Below, piece by piece: positions 22,186 through 33,191 of a DNA stretch of 64,000 bases. Position 1 is the first letter of the stretch; each line of letters opens with the position of its first letter. The notes beneath the pieces were generated by a model. It saw nothing but the letters and a program-made list of their open reading frames with translations. It was not told where the DNA came from and searched no databases. This DNA is from Ustilaginoidea virens (Eukaryota; Ascomycota; Sordariomycetes; Hypocreales; Clavicipitaceae), in assembly GCF_000687475.1 (NCBI RefSeq), contig NC_057317.1, forward strand, positions 5,146,501 through 5,210,500, given 5' to 3'. The translations under genes and the position numbers were made by a program.

Positions 22186-22987
22186 TAAGAAAGAATAACA
22201 ACCTAGCCTTAGTCAAAGAAAATCCAACGGATAAAGGTCCAAGTAAATCCAAAGGGCAAAATAGTCCCGGTAAATAGTCTTAGGCAAAAGGGATTAATCC
22301 AGTCAATCCAGTCACAATATACCACACTTATGGTCTTCCGGCCTTAGTAGTCAAAAGTCGCTTGCCGGCTTCCTAAGTCAGAAGAAATGTTTCGCGCAGG
22401 CAAATGTGTCGGCACTGCTGCGTTCTTTTGGGCTATGCCTTATACTAGCAATTTGTATGGCGGCACGGGTGCCCTAGCAGAACTTTTGCCTAAGGCTGAT
22501 TTCTTCGTCGGAAAGAATATTTAATCGTAGAAAATCGTCTGGTAAGATAGCGATGATATAATAGAAGGTGCGTAGGTAAGCAGTTAGTATGCCTATTGCG
22601 CGTTGCACGGCGAAGGTCGGATTAAGGTGACAGAATTACAATGTGAAAATGCACGATTATGCTGGTTTGCACGCTATTTATCACGCGTTTATACGGTCCT
22701 AGTAATAATATTAGCACAGAGGTATAAGAAATATAGCAGTAAGAAAAGATTGATATTGCATAGAATGCGTAATTGCACTCTTGCAAACCTATGCACAGCT
22801 GCGTGCAGCTGGCTAAAGTCAGTATGCAGTTGTTTGCGTATATAATAAAAGGGGGAAACAGCTGGTAATCCGTCGGACTAGCTGGTAATTTGTCGGCGTA
22901 CAGCTGGCAATAAATGCACGCGAATAATAGTCGGAGAGAAATCGAAAGGATAAAATAGATAGAATAAAGCGATTTACCGGGTGCAAA
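22186..22987 (-). other. Copia-II copy 1 leader
   Basis: Untranslated leader, well conserved with 60294-61050 in copy 2 and less RIP-mutated than the coding region. It contains GC-richer hairpin-prone stretches near 22790-22920. Antisense (22603-22845) and sense short frames exist, but the sense frame is shifted between copies, so no gene is called. Confidence 0.65.
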
Positions 22988-23000
22988 CCGGGCTCATAAC
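22988..23000 (-). other. Copia-II copy 1 primer-binding site (half-tRNA iMet type)
   Basis: Sense GTTATGAGCCCGG directly follows the LTR end TGACA. It matches the complement of the initiator tRNA-Met anticodon arm, as in Copia-I. Confidence 0.8.
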
Positions 23001-23555
23001 TGTCAAACGTTTTCGCCTGCTAAGATAATGCAGTATGCGAAGGATAAAAGCAGTGGAATGGTAAAATCGCAGTAAGGTAAAATAACGGCACAGATAAGAT
23101 ACGAGACTAAGGCGTAGGGACAATCTGATGTGCATTAATTCTGCATACTTGCTTACATGCATACATCCATACATTCCTTCCCACTATTTAGGTAGGAATA
23201 TCTAGGGATTTAAATACATAATATTCCAACATAGAATATCCCTAGTGAAATCAATCTGACGTAAATATCCTGACCATACTGTGATATCATAGATATGTGG
23301 CGAAATGTGCATTTATAGTGCATCGAGATTTGCGACGATAAAGTAGTGTGATTAATTTGTAATGCATTATATATTTGCGCGTAAGGGAATGTGTGTAAGT
23401 ATTGGGTACTCAACTTTGCTAGCAGCCGCCATATAAATATAAGTACTGAATACTTAATACCTTTTTCAATCTGATGATGCGGCGATACGTAAGAATTGTC
23501 GGCGATTAATATCCAAAAATAATAAAATAAAATAACAAATAATTTCATTCTGACA
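23001..23555 (-). repeat. Copia-II copy 1 5' LTR (555 bp)
   Basis: Partner of 16710-17264 with intact TGTCA...TGACA ends; the following CGGCC is the TSD. It carries the same LTR-located frame at 23210-23548. Confidence 0.92.
23210..23548 (-). CDS. LTR-located ORF, 112 residues, second copy
   Basis: Same product as 16919-17257 with a few substitutions (YVSP for YASP, AQIYNALQINH for AQMYDALQIDH), all explained by C-to-T or G-to-A changes. It remains open despite two TGG Trp codons that RIP could have turned into stops. Function unknown. Confidence 0.3.
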   Translation of the reverse strand: MKLFVILFYYFWILIADNSYVSPHHQIEKGIKYSVLIFIWRLLAKLSTQYLHTFPYAQIYNALQINHTTLSSQISMHYKCTFRHISMISQYGQDIYVRLISLGIFYVGILCI

Positions 23556-24560
23556 CGGCCTCTATATAGGGATATTAATTCCGTAAAGCCTGACTACTAT
23601 ATATATAGGTTATTAGAACTATAATCGCTTTTAGCGCTAGAATCTAGTATACTCCTATTAAGCCGGGAGAAGTAGTAAGAGGTATTATATATAGTCTAGC
23701 TACTAAATAGTCGAAGTGCCTCTATATAATTATAGGAGCCTATTAAGTAATACCTAATATAATTATAGAAACCGAAGTAGTAGTCCCCCTATTCAACCTC
23801 TATTTTAACCTAGCCCGATAATGATTCCTTACTAGAACCTAAAAAAGTAGTATAGCCGACTTTATCTTTAATGCATATATTATTATCTAAATTTAGCTAC
23901 AATAAAGACCTACCTATAGATAAGGGCAATTAACTAAAAATAGAATACTAAACTATATAGCCCTTAAAGATTCGATTCTACTTTAGGACGATAAATTATC
24001 CTTTACTTACTCTTTAGCTTTTAAATAGATAAAGAGATAGTAATCGAAATAATAACTCGCCTAAGTATAATACCCGCTAAGGAACCGCTTTACTACCGAA
24101 TATACCCTTGATTTTACCTCTATAAAGAAGATACTAGATCTTTATAAAAACCTTTATAAATATAAGTCCTCCCTCCTTATCTAACTTAAAATAGAAAAAA
24201 TAGGCCTTAATAAGTTCCTATATAAGATAAAGGTCCTATCTATCTACTATCTATATTGCTAATATAGTCCCGATGTAGAAAATATTAAATATATAATCTT
24301 AGAGTATAGTAATTATTTTAGAAACCCTCCCTTTTGCATTTAAGACCGCCCTATATTAGATAAGTATAGTATTACTTAAGCACTTAAAAATAAAGACTTA
24401 GCTAAGTAGGTTATTAAATAGGTTCTTAATACCTGCCGGCTCGAATAGTTTATCCTAATTATTATATTTACTATTTATATAGACTTTAGCTCCAATAGCA
24501 ACCCGATATAATTGCACCCTAACCCTAGACTATATATATATATATAGATAATTATAGATA
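23556..24560 (+). pseudogene. LINE-A copy 1 ORF2, part 3 (post-RT region and CCHC finger)
   Basis: Continues after the Copia-II insertion with the Tad1-type post-RT region: ARIQYTPIKPG near 23640, KCLYIIIGAYQVIPN near 23710-23760, VVVPLFNLYFNLA near 23785-23815. Near 24250-24310 comes the C-terminal finger with Cys-x2-Cys then His/Cys positions (YCQYSPDVENIKYIILE, with Cys/His partly Tyr). Stops replace Gln and Trp throughout. It matches 50816-51800 of copy 2. Confidence 0.75.
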
Positions 24561-26464
24561 AAGATACGACTGACTATATAGATAGGGGAAGAATATCCTT
24601 TTTATATAAGCTACTTATATAGTTAATAGATTTAGACCCTTAATCTTCTTAATACCCTTAACCCCCCGGACCCTTATTTACTTTATACCACCCTCTTTAT
24701 TATTATAGCTATTATTAGGGGCTACTTTTGCTTTCTTTTTTCCCTTCCTTTTCCCCCCTAGGGAAGGGGATACTATAGATCTTAAATGCGTCTTTTATTT
24801 AACCTTAGTGGCTAGACCTAGCGTTCCTTTTATAGGCGATTTTATTATCTTTAACCCCTTCCTTTTTTTTTTAAAGGGGGAGGGGGTAGGGGTATTAGTA
24901 TAGGGACGAGGAGAAGATAGCGATAAAACTATTAATTTAGTTTATTTAGGCTATACCGACTAAGCAGTAGGCAGGGGAGGCTTTAATAGTAATATAAATA
25001 GTGCTCTAGAGGCAGATACTATTAGCTAAGACTCCGCTTAAGACTTTATAAACTTTAAAAATATAACCGTTTACTGTAATTTACTAGAAGATAGTATTAT
25101 AGGAGTCTTAGACTATATTAGTAAGACCCCTTTGCTATAAGGCGGTTCCCTTATAGTAGTAGGCTTAGGAGTAGGCTTATTATCGATATCTAATGCAATA
25201 ATAGAACTAGTAGGGCTTCTATCGCTAGTAATAGTAGTAGGAGGCTGAGGTCCTTTAACTAACGAGAGAGGCTAAGGCTTACCGCTATAGGTACGCTCTA
25301 AAGCTAAAACCCCTCTCTTAATAAGCCTAAGGAAGTTAGCTAATAGCGAGATTAGGACTATAGGTACTATTATTTGTATTATAATAGTAGAGTCGTTTTA
25401 ACCCTTTTGAGGTATTAAGGTGATTAGCGTAATAGATCGATACGCAGCCTATTAGGCCTTATAGTAATTGTCTTTATCTACCTACTAAGGTTAACTATAA
25501 AGTTAAGGGATACCGGCAAACTAATATACTTACTTCCTACTTATAAGCGTAGGCTTTTTATAATATAAGTATACTCTCTACTAGTTTGCGGTTTATAGTA
25601 TTACGCACTAGGATATAATAAGGCTTCCGCTTCGAAATATAAGCGAAATAGGCACTTTTAAGCCCTACCTACTATTAGAAAAAGATAGATAACGATTAAA
25701 GAGAACCTCTTACTTTATTAATTATAATAATAAGCGGCTATATTGGCACTATAGCGTATATAGGGACGATATGGCTATTTTCGAGCTAGGCTAGGACCTA
25801 ACTCTAGAACGGTAGGCATATTGAAGAATAAAGGATATATAAAAACTACTATAGCGCAATCGAGGCGGAGAAATAAAGGAAAATTCTTAGTAATTTTTAA
25901 TGAGGAATAAAAAGGGAAGAGAAAAGGAATTAAAAAGGTAGGGCAGGTAAGGGAGACTTTATACCGCTATATGCCTGCACTGGATCACTCGACCGTCTGC
26001 TAGCTGCCCCAACCTATATCAGACGAAGTTAATAATAATAAAACGCGCGACTTACCGCGATACTGCTGCCTACCTAATACTAATGTTACCGCCGCCTCTT
26101 ATACCTAATAATATTAATTACGTTGGTTTCGATTTATACCTACCCTAGAGCCTGACTAATGCCTAATAACTAATGACTAATAACTACTAAGGCAAATTAC
26201 CGTGCCTATCGAGGCGTGCCTATTATCTATACTTTCCTAGCCCTGCCGCTAGACCTAGTCTCGCGCGATAGGATACCTCCTCGCAATATATAGTAAACCC
26301 CTTTTAATTCCGAAGGGATACTATCGACCACAGATAGTATATAGGTTTTCCTCCCGGCACTCGGGTTTCCTATATAGATTAGGCATAGAGGTACTAGCAC
26401 TAGGCTAGATGGGGGCTTATCCCCCCCCTAGATAGCTTAGCTAGTGTAATATATATATATATAT
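24561..26464 (+). other. LINE-A copy 1 3' region with stem-loop and (AT)n tail
   Basis: About 1.9 kb beyond ORF2 with no protein I can identify. The last 300 bp are GC-richer and better preserved than the rest. A perfect 8-bp stem with a 7-base loop (ATACTATC / GATAGTAT) lies at 26318-26340, then a C-rich run near 26421-26428 and the (AT)n tail at about 26441-26464. The same layout ends LINE-A copy 2. Confidence 0.65.
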
Positions 26465-26495
26465 ATATGCCAGGCCTATACTGCTTATAGATATC
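26465..26495 (-). mobile_element. LINE-B copy 1, segment b (31 bp)
   Basis: A short piece of LINE-B between the LINE-A end and Copia-I copy 2. It starts with the LINE-A TSD ATATGCCAGGCCTA (26465-26478) and ends with the Copia-I TSD ATATC (26491-26495). It matches LINE-B copy 3 near 45885-45910. Confidence 0.85.
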
Positions 26496-27305
26496 TGTTA
26501 AAATCCTATAGTAGCCTACTAGGCTGCTGGCCTTATGCCCTACTGGCCTACTAACCTTCTGGCCCTTATACCGCCTCTTGGACTTATGGTAGTATTATCT
26601 TAGGCCTTTGCCTTTTACCTTAAGGATTTTCAGTGGATTATTTACTGTATATCAAGTAAGGTAGGCCTTATTGAAAAAGGTGTGGCATTGCTAAATTAGC
26701 GTGGTTGCCTACTAGCGTGGTGGCGGCCTACTAGCGTGGTTGCCTACTAGCGTGGTGGCGGCCTACTAGCGTGGTGTGGCATTGCTAAATTAGCGTAGTG
26801 GCCTACTAGCGTGGTGGCTAGTCCACTAGTGTGGTGGTTAGTCACTAGCGTAGTGGCTAGTTACTAGTGCGGTGACTAGTTACTAGTGCGGTGGTTAGGG
26901 TGGTTAAAAAGGCCCGATATAGTGGGGCTGCTAACGTATTATATACATGGCAAAGCGAGCATTACGAGGAGCTTTCTTACTAGCTACCTTGGATGCCTGG
27001 GCCCACCCCTCCTTCGTATATATATAGGATAGCTTTCCCCCTTCTTTCTAAATAGTAGAAGGGTAGCACAATCGAGTCTGTTAATACACTACATGCCTCT
27101 TAACTTCCACCTTCCCTGCGTTTCTAGTTATCTTATATTTGCCTTGCCTTTACACTTGCCCTGCTTTATAGCACTTGTATAGTCTTAGGACTTGGTGAAA
27201 AATCTAGTATTTATACTAAGATTAGTTCACAGGTCGCAGACAGTCTTATGCCATCTAGCTAGCTAGTAAGGCTTTACTTTTATAGTGACCTTGAGAATTG
27301 CAACA
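26496..27305 (+). repeat. Copia-I copy 2 5' LTR (810 bp)
   Basis: Ends TGTTAAAATCC and GAATTGCAACA. An internal minisatellite with unit CCTACTAGCGTGGTGGCGG and shorter forms spans about 26697-26895, longer than in copies 1 and 3. Confidence 0.93.
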
Positions 27306-27320
27306 GGTTATAAGCCCGGG
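27306..27320 (+). other. Copia-I copy 2 primer-binding site
   Basis: GGTTATAAGCCCGGG immediately after the LTR. This is the initiator tRNA-Met anticodon-arm complement with one G-to-A change (GGTTATGAGCCCGGG in copies 1 and 3). Confidence 0.8.
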
Positions 27321-28047
27321 TTTTTACTTTTTTGTTTTTACCCTACCTTTTTATATTCACCCCTTGGTCTCTTTTGCTTTTTAGTATTACTAATAGCTAT
27401 CCTTTAGTATCTTCGGCTTACCCTTATTAACTTCGGCTCACCTATTATTACCTTGGCTTACCTTTTGTTACCTACGGCATTACCCTGCGGCAATTAACGG
27501 CGTACCTAACGGCAACTTACGGCGTAATCTCACGGCACTTTTAGCGTAACCTTACGTTATTTTCGGCGTAACCTACGGCACCTACGGATTTTATAGTGTG
27601 ATATCTACCACACTATACTACTATATAACACCTTTACACCTAGTGCACGATACCTACTGCACTATACGGCACCTGTTATACTCTCCCACTTATAGCACCT
27701 TTAGTACAGTACTTACGGCACCTTTTATATTACGGCACCTATAGCATCCACGGCACCCACGGCACCTACGGCACTTACGGCACCTTTATATTACGGCACT
27801 ATATAAGCACCTAAAACACCAACGCTATAATACGGACTTACACAACGCCTTCGGCATCTGTGCCTTTATACTGAGACCTACCGCTATATTCTGCGGTTAC
27901 CTTTTATAGTAGGCTACTAGCCACTATAACTACTGGCTATCTAGCTAGTTATTCGACTATTTTGCTAGCTATTCAGCTAGTTATTCCTCTGTGTTTACAA
28001 CTATCGGCACCATTTTTCAACGGAATTTTAAACCTTTTTTGCCCACA
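27321..28047 (+). repeat. Copia-I copy 2 leader with 9-bp tandem array
   Basis: Non-coding leader. From about 27465 to 27870 it carries the TACGGCACC array and related GGCGTAACC units, in the same position as in the other two copies. Confidence 0.8.
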
Positions 28048-29290
28048 ATAGCAGAATCAGGGTCTTCTACCTATAAGGTCCCTGAATCCGATACTGAAGC
28101 TGATACTAATGCATAACTACAGCTAGATATAGACGATATAAAGTCCCAGATGAATATACTAACTGACCTTATACAGGGCCTAATTAGTAGGCAAAATAAC
28201 GACACCCAGGCTACCCAGGCTACTAATAAGAAGCCTACTAAAGCCACTAAAGCTGGACCTTCCACTAGGACGACTACCACTAAAGATAATAATAATAGTG
28301 AAGCTGACGTTATGGAAATCGACCAACCTTCTACCCCTGTAAAATATAAGGGTAAAGAACCTATTTATACCACAACAGCACCAACAACAACTATTACCAA
28401 CCAAATTAGTGATGGGGCTATTAAGGAATTAGCTAAGACTGCCAACCGCTTTAAGGAGTCTCAGAAGCTAAAAAGTCCCTATAATTTCGACCAGTGGAAG
28501 CAGGCCCTTATAATACAACTTAGGGCCTTTAAAATAGCTAACTTTGTTAACGACCCCTCTATAGCAAGGCATTTTGATGAGTCTGAGCAGGCACTTCTAC
28601 TACTAATGCTAAAGAATAGCTATAGTGAAGAAGCTGCAGAGGCTATAGACTGGTATAATGACCCAAAGGAAGCCTATCTTTTGCTAGTGGCCCAGTACTG
28701 CCACTCACCAGAAGTACAGCGGGCATACTTATATCCTACCTTTTACACCCTTATATTTACCGGTTATAAAGGCACTTTGGAAGCTTTTAATAGCGAATTT
28801 AATAGCTATATTTCTCGCCTTAGAATTCTAGGTTCCAAGATCGACTCTTTCGACCAAGTTAACCAGTATCTTTGGGCTGTAGAGGGGGTATTTACCTGCT
28901 GGATGGAACGCCAACGCTCTATGATTAGGGCTTATAGCGCCTAAGGTATTATCAATAGCAGCAAATTTAACTTCCAGTATTTTATGGTTAACCTACTAGA
29001 AGAACAGCGTTCTAAAGGGTCTAATAAGGTGGCTGCTAATAATAACTCTAAGCAGCTTAAGGCTTCCAAGGACCCTAAAAAAGGGTCTGCTAATGCCGCT
29101 TCTACTACTAATAATAGCAAGAATAATTCTACTAATAATAGGAAAAAGAAGCAGCAATAGAAGAAGAAACAAGACTCTAATAATAGCAGCAAATAGCAAG
29201 ATGTTGAGGCCTTTATTATAGGCAACTATAATACTCAGGATATTAATATATCTTATTCTTCTTCCTCTATATCCACTAATATAAGCTATA
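28048..29290 (+). pseudogene. Copia-I copy 2 gag
   Basis: The original start is at 28048, where ATA replaces the ATG of copies 1 and 3. An early TAA replaces a Gln near 28113. The open part 28150-28944 carries a Thr/Lys-rich N-terminal region (about residues 20-75). The capsid domain follows (LKSPYNFDQWKQALIIQLRA, SEEAAEAIDWYNDPKEAY, SEFNSYISRLRILGSKIDSF), a retrotransposon gag fold. Beyond the stop at 28944 the frame continues with KVAANNNSKQLKASKDPKK and a basic Asn/Lys tail. This is the capsid missing from copies 1 and 3. Confidence 0.88.
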
Positions 29291-31250
29291 GTGCTAAATC
29301 AGGCGGTAGGACTCCTAAGGATGCCCTCCTTTACGATACAGGCTCCACTTGTCATATTGTTAATAATAAGAAGCATTTCACCATTTTTCACCACTTTAAG
29401 AAGGATGATAAGCCTGTTATTACTACTGGTGGTAGCCCTATTTCCCCTACTGGTTAGGGCACGGCACGATTTACTATGCTACAGGGCGTTAATCCCACCA
29501 AATGGGGTATTATAGAGCTCAAAAATGCCCTATATATTCCTACCTTAGATATTAATATTATTAGCGGTATAAAGCACTATGCCGCTAAAGGGGTATTAAT
29601 TAAAAATCAGCTTTAGTCAGCAAGCCGTAAATACATCAGCATTTTTAACTTTAAAAAATACGGCTTTTTCCTTCCATAGAAAGGAATAGACATACCACTA
29701 CTATATCAACCTTACAGCCATTATACTGTTACTAATAGTATAACAGTAGAGGTCCCCAGCCCTACTAACCCTGCTGATTATAATAATCCTGAGGATACTA
29801 CTATTACCCCCGTTCCTACTACTGCGACTAGTAAGGAACCTGTAGAGGCTACTAGCCCTACTACTAACTCTCCCGCTATTATGACTAGCGAAGAGCCCGC
29901 TATTACGACTAGCGAAAATCCCGCTATTACGACTAGCAAAAATCCCGTAGTGGCTACTAGCCCTACTCCTGCCCCTATAGCTACTAATACAGAATACCAG
30001 AAGCTATTACAGTTAGCCGGCATTTGGCATGTATGGCTAGGGCATATAGGTATTCAGCTACTTAAAAAGACTTGTGCTAATACCCCTGGTCTTCCTAACC
30101 TTAATAAGGTTAAAGATGCTGATTTTCGCTGTCTAGCCTATATACAGGCTAAGAAGGTTAGAAGACCTTCTAAAGATACGATACCTAATCCAGCTAAATG
30201 CCTGGATATTATAGAAGGTGATACTTTTGCTATATCACCTATGCCATATAACAAACGACCTGTTGCCCTTATATTAGTGGACAGAAAATCTCGATTCCGC
30301 TGGCTTTACTTACTGCCTAATAGGGAAGGCACTGTTGTATTTAAAGCATTACAGAGCTTTATATAGAGCCTAAAGGTCAGATATGGCAAAACGCCTGTTG
30401 AATTCCACTATAATGGTGGAAATGAAATCAACAAAATGCTTAGTGATTAGCTTGTTGAACAGGGCATAACGTTTAATACATCTTGCCCTTATATTCACGA
30501 ATAAAATGGCCTAGCTGAACGGTCCATTAGGGTTATAGCTGATAGGCTACGTGCTACTATGGCCTGGTCAAGGCTACCATCTAACCTCTGGTCTGCTGTA
30601 ATTACTGGCGTTGTTATGCTAGTAAATATAATAGCTGTTACTAACAGACCTTCTAGCCCCTATCAGGAGCTATTAAAGGATTATAACTAGATAACACCGG
30701 AGCACTACCCTGACCTTATTAACCTTAGGGCTATTGGAGCAGCTATTGAGGTGCTTATACCACACGAAAAGCGTGTAAAAAGCCGCAAATTAGCGCCCCG
30801 TACCGAGCCTGGTAGGCTCCTTGCCACTCTAGGTAATAATACCTACCTAGTCTACCTTCTAAAGAAGAAGGTTATTACTAAAATAACTTTTATCACCTTT
30901 ATCCACCAAAATGAAGGAATAGGCCCTATTTCTAGTGGCCTAAAAGGAGACTTTCACAGAGGGCAAAATACAGGTTCAGAGGGGGTATCTAGCAGAAAAC
31001 CTGCTATTTTACTGGATGACCTAGAAAGCATTCCTGACCCTACTAACTCTACTAACCTTACTAGCATTACTAACACTAATGCTATACCGGATGACCTAGA
31101 AAGCATGCCGGACCCTACTAATATTACTAGCGTTACTAATACTAATGCTACCCCAGATGATATTATTAACACTAATGCTACCGTGGATTACCTTCCTAAG
31201 TCAGAAGGTATTACGCTACAGTCCCCGGCTACTGTAAAGGATGACCTTAT
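29291..31250 (+). pseudogene. Copia-I copy 2 pol: protease and integrase
   Basis: The aspartic protease motif DTGS is at 29335-29346 (YDTGSTCHIV). The linker at 29800-29960 holds one TSKEPVEATSPT unit and several ITTSENPA units. The integrase zinc finger is near 30020-30150 (WHVWLGHIGIQLLKKTC; the last Cys pair reads C-L-A-Y). In the core the first Asp is at 30280-30282 (LVDRKSRF), the second is Asn at 30412-30414 (YNGGNE) and the Glu is at 30517-30519 (GLAERS). Interior stops are at Gln/Trp positions. The 759 bp between the two TAATACC copies (30078-30084, 30837-30843) are the part deleted in copies 1 and 3. Confidence 0.88.
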
Positions 31251-33069
31251 AGATATCCTTACTAGCCTTATTTCTGCCGACCTTGCTAGCCCTACTAGCT
31301 ATACTGGCCCTGCTAGCCCTACCAGCCCTACCGACTTATTCCCTAACCAGGATTTATACCACCTAATATGGGATTCCTGCTATGCAGCTAAGCGTAAGCT
31401 AGCTAAAAAGGCTCCTGATGGTACGCCTAATAGCTGGAAGGATATGCTTCAAAGCCCTAAAAAAGACCTTTGGATAAAGGCATTATTTAAGGAATTTAAG
31501 CAGCTATTGGATACTAAAGTCTTCTAATTTATTCCTAAGTCTAGCATTCCTATTGATAGGAAAATTATACGCAACAGGCCTGTTTTTCGGGTTAAAAAGG
31601 ATGCCAATAATCAGCCTATAAAATATAAGGCTAGATTAGTTGTTAAGGGCTTTATGCAGGTCGAAGGAAAAGACTTCCAGCATACCTATGCTTCTACCTC
31701 TATCCTACCCACCTGGAGGGTTATACTGGCTTTGGCTATTAGTAATAACTGGGAAATAGAGCAGATCGACTTTATAGGCGCCTTCCTAAATAGCGAACTT
31801 TCTGAGACTATTTATATGGATATTCCTGATGGATTCCTTAAATTTACAGAAAGTTTACTAACTGATAGCAAGCTTTGGTCTAATATATAGCGCCAACGGC
31901 TACTAACTTTACTTAAAGAAGCTGGATTTGACCCTTCTATTAAGCAAGCTATTTTATTAAAGAAGGCCCTATACGGACTAAAATAAGCACCCCGCGAATA
32001 GCAACACCGGCTAAAAGACCTGATTTCTAGTGAAGGTTTTTTACCTTTAGCTTCTAATACTACCGTCTTTTATAATAAACAAACCAGCACTTTTATCGTT
32101 ACTTATATTAACGATTGCCTATTAGTTGGTCCAAATATAACTTATATTAACCAGCTAAAAAGGAAATTTCATAAGGTCTATACTATAGAAGACTGCGGTC
32201 CGACTTCCTTCTTCCTAGGCGTATAGATTATATAAAATAAGAAAGAAGGTCTCTTATAGCTACACCAAGCCCAATTTATAGCAGAGGTTCTAGCTAAATT
32301 CGGCTTATAGGATACTAAACCTTAGCTTATTCCACTTCAACCAGGGATTCTAAATAAATCTAGTGGAAAAGACCTTAGCCCTACTAATTAAAGCCTTTAT
32401 TAGAGCCTTACTGGCACTATAATGTGGCTTATGATGATGACTAGACCCGACCTAGCATTTCCTACTCAATACCTCTTTCGGTTTATATCTAAGGCAACTA
32501 ATATGCATCTAAATGCTGCAAAAGGCAGCTTTAGCTACCTTAAAGGCACTGAGAACCTAGCTATTTGCTTTAGTACTACTAAAAGCAACCAACAGCCTAT
32601 TATAACCGCTTATTCTGATAGCGATTTTGCTGGCTGTAAAGAAACCTCTAAATCTACTGGAGGCTTCCTTACTACTATTAATAGTAGTCCTATTAGCTGG
32701 CGTTCTAAGCGAGCCTCTTTAGTAGTGCTATCTACTTTAGAAGCTAAATCAGATGTATTACTTAAGACTATCCGTAAGATATAGTGGCTTTCTAACCTTT
32801 GTAAGGAGCTGGAAATTAATATTTTGCGCCCTATACCGCTATACTGCGATAATCAGGGCTCCATCTCGAATTCTAATAACTCTAATTAGCATACTCGCAC
32901 TAAGCATACTCTATTAAAATTCCGGTATATTAGAGAGTAAGCCTAGCTAGGCTTAGTTAAAATAACCTACTTACCTACTAATAGTATGCCTGCTGACGGT
33001 CTTACTAAGCCACTGCCGGGCCCTAAATTTACTAGGTTCCGCGAGTTACTAGGCCTTAAGGCCTGCTAA
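31251..33069 (+). pseudogene. Copia-I copy 2 pol: reverse transcriptase and RNase H
   Basis: RT starts near 31360 (LIWDSCYAAKRKLAKKAPDG) and passes KARLVVKGFMQVEGKDFQHT (31630-31690), QIDFIGAFLNSELSETIYMD (31760-31820) and the catalytic motif Y-I-N-D at 32104-32115 (YVDD in copies 1 and 3). RNase H has YSDSDFAGCKETSKSTGGFL near 32610-32670, SKRASLVVLSTLEAKSD, and the terminal ADGLTKPL-like stretch near 32995. It ends at the natural stop TAA 33067-33069. The open pieces 31654-31890 and 32422-32784 share the gag frame. Confidence 0.9.
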
Positions 33070-33191
33070 CTTATACTAACATATTTTTACTAAGGTTTTT
33101 TCCTATGTTTTTCCTTAGCACTTTTTACTGCATTTTCTTTCCCTATCCTTTACACGATTAGCTTGCTACTACAGTAGCTAATCAGAGGGGG
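33070..33191 (+). other. Copia-I copy 2 3' untranslated spacer and polypurine tract
   Basis: A 114-bp spacer followed by AGAGGGGG at 33184-33191, directly before the LTR. This is the expected plus-strand primer site. Confidence 0.8.

Larger units (their letters stand above)
16710..23555 (-). mobile_element. Copia-II copy 1, Ty1/copia LTR retrotransposon, complete structure
   Basis: Flanked by the TSD CGGCC (16705-16709 and 23556-23560), with the empty site visible at about 50808 in LINE-A copy 2. Two 555-bp LTRs (16710-17264 and 23001-23555) have TGTCA...TGACA ends. Minus-strand order: 5' LTR, primer-binding site, leader, gag, protease, integrase, RT, RNase H, polypurine tract, 3' LTR. Open segments from 22185 down to 17302 are all in one frame, about 1628 codons, broken only by stops. 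The two LTRs differ by a small set of C/T and G/A changes. Confidence 0.92.
6172..26464 (+). mobile_element. LINE-A copy 1, Tad1-like non-LTR retrotransposon, full length but split by two insertions
   Basis: Three pieces (6172-8112, 14721-16709, 23556-26464) add to about 6.8 kb, the same as the uninterrupted copy at 46902-53722. It is flanked by a 14-bp TSD, ATATGCCAGGCCTA at 6158-6171 and 26465-26478, and ends in an (AT)n tail. Order: 5' UTR, ORF1 with zinc knuckles, ORF2 with endonuclease, reverse transcriptase and a C-terminal CCHC finger, then a long 3' region. It is inserted antisense in LINE-B copy 1. LINE-B copy 2 and Copia-II copy 1 later inserted into its ORF2. Confidence 0.88.

Noticed and set aside
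22603..22845. 80-codon antisense frame shared with 60437-60679
   Set aside because: Both lie antisense in the conserved leader and have different N-termini. Conservation is explained by the leader itself.
24700..26000. Extra gene in the LINE-A 3' region
   Set aside because: No frame can be followed for more than a few dozen codons in either copy and no motif was recognised.
26697..26895. Possible CRISPR-like array of short repeats
   Set aside because: Units are contiguous, degenerate, without unique spacers, and lie within an LTR of a eukaryotic retrotransposon.
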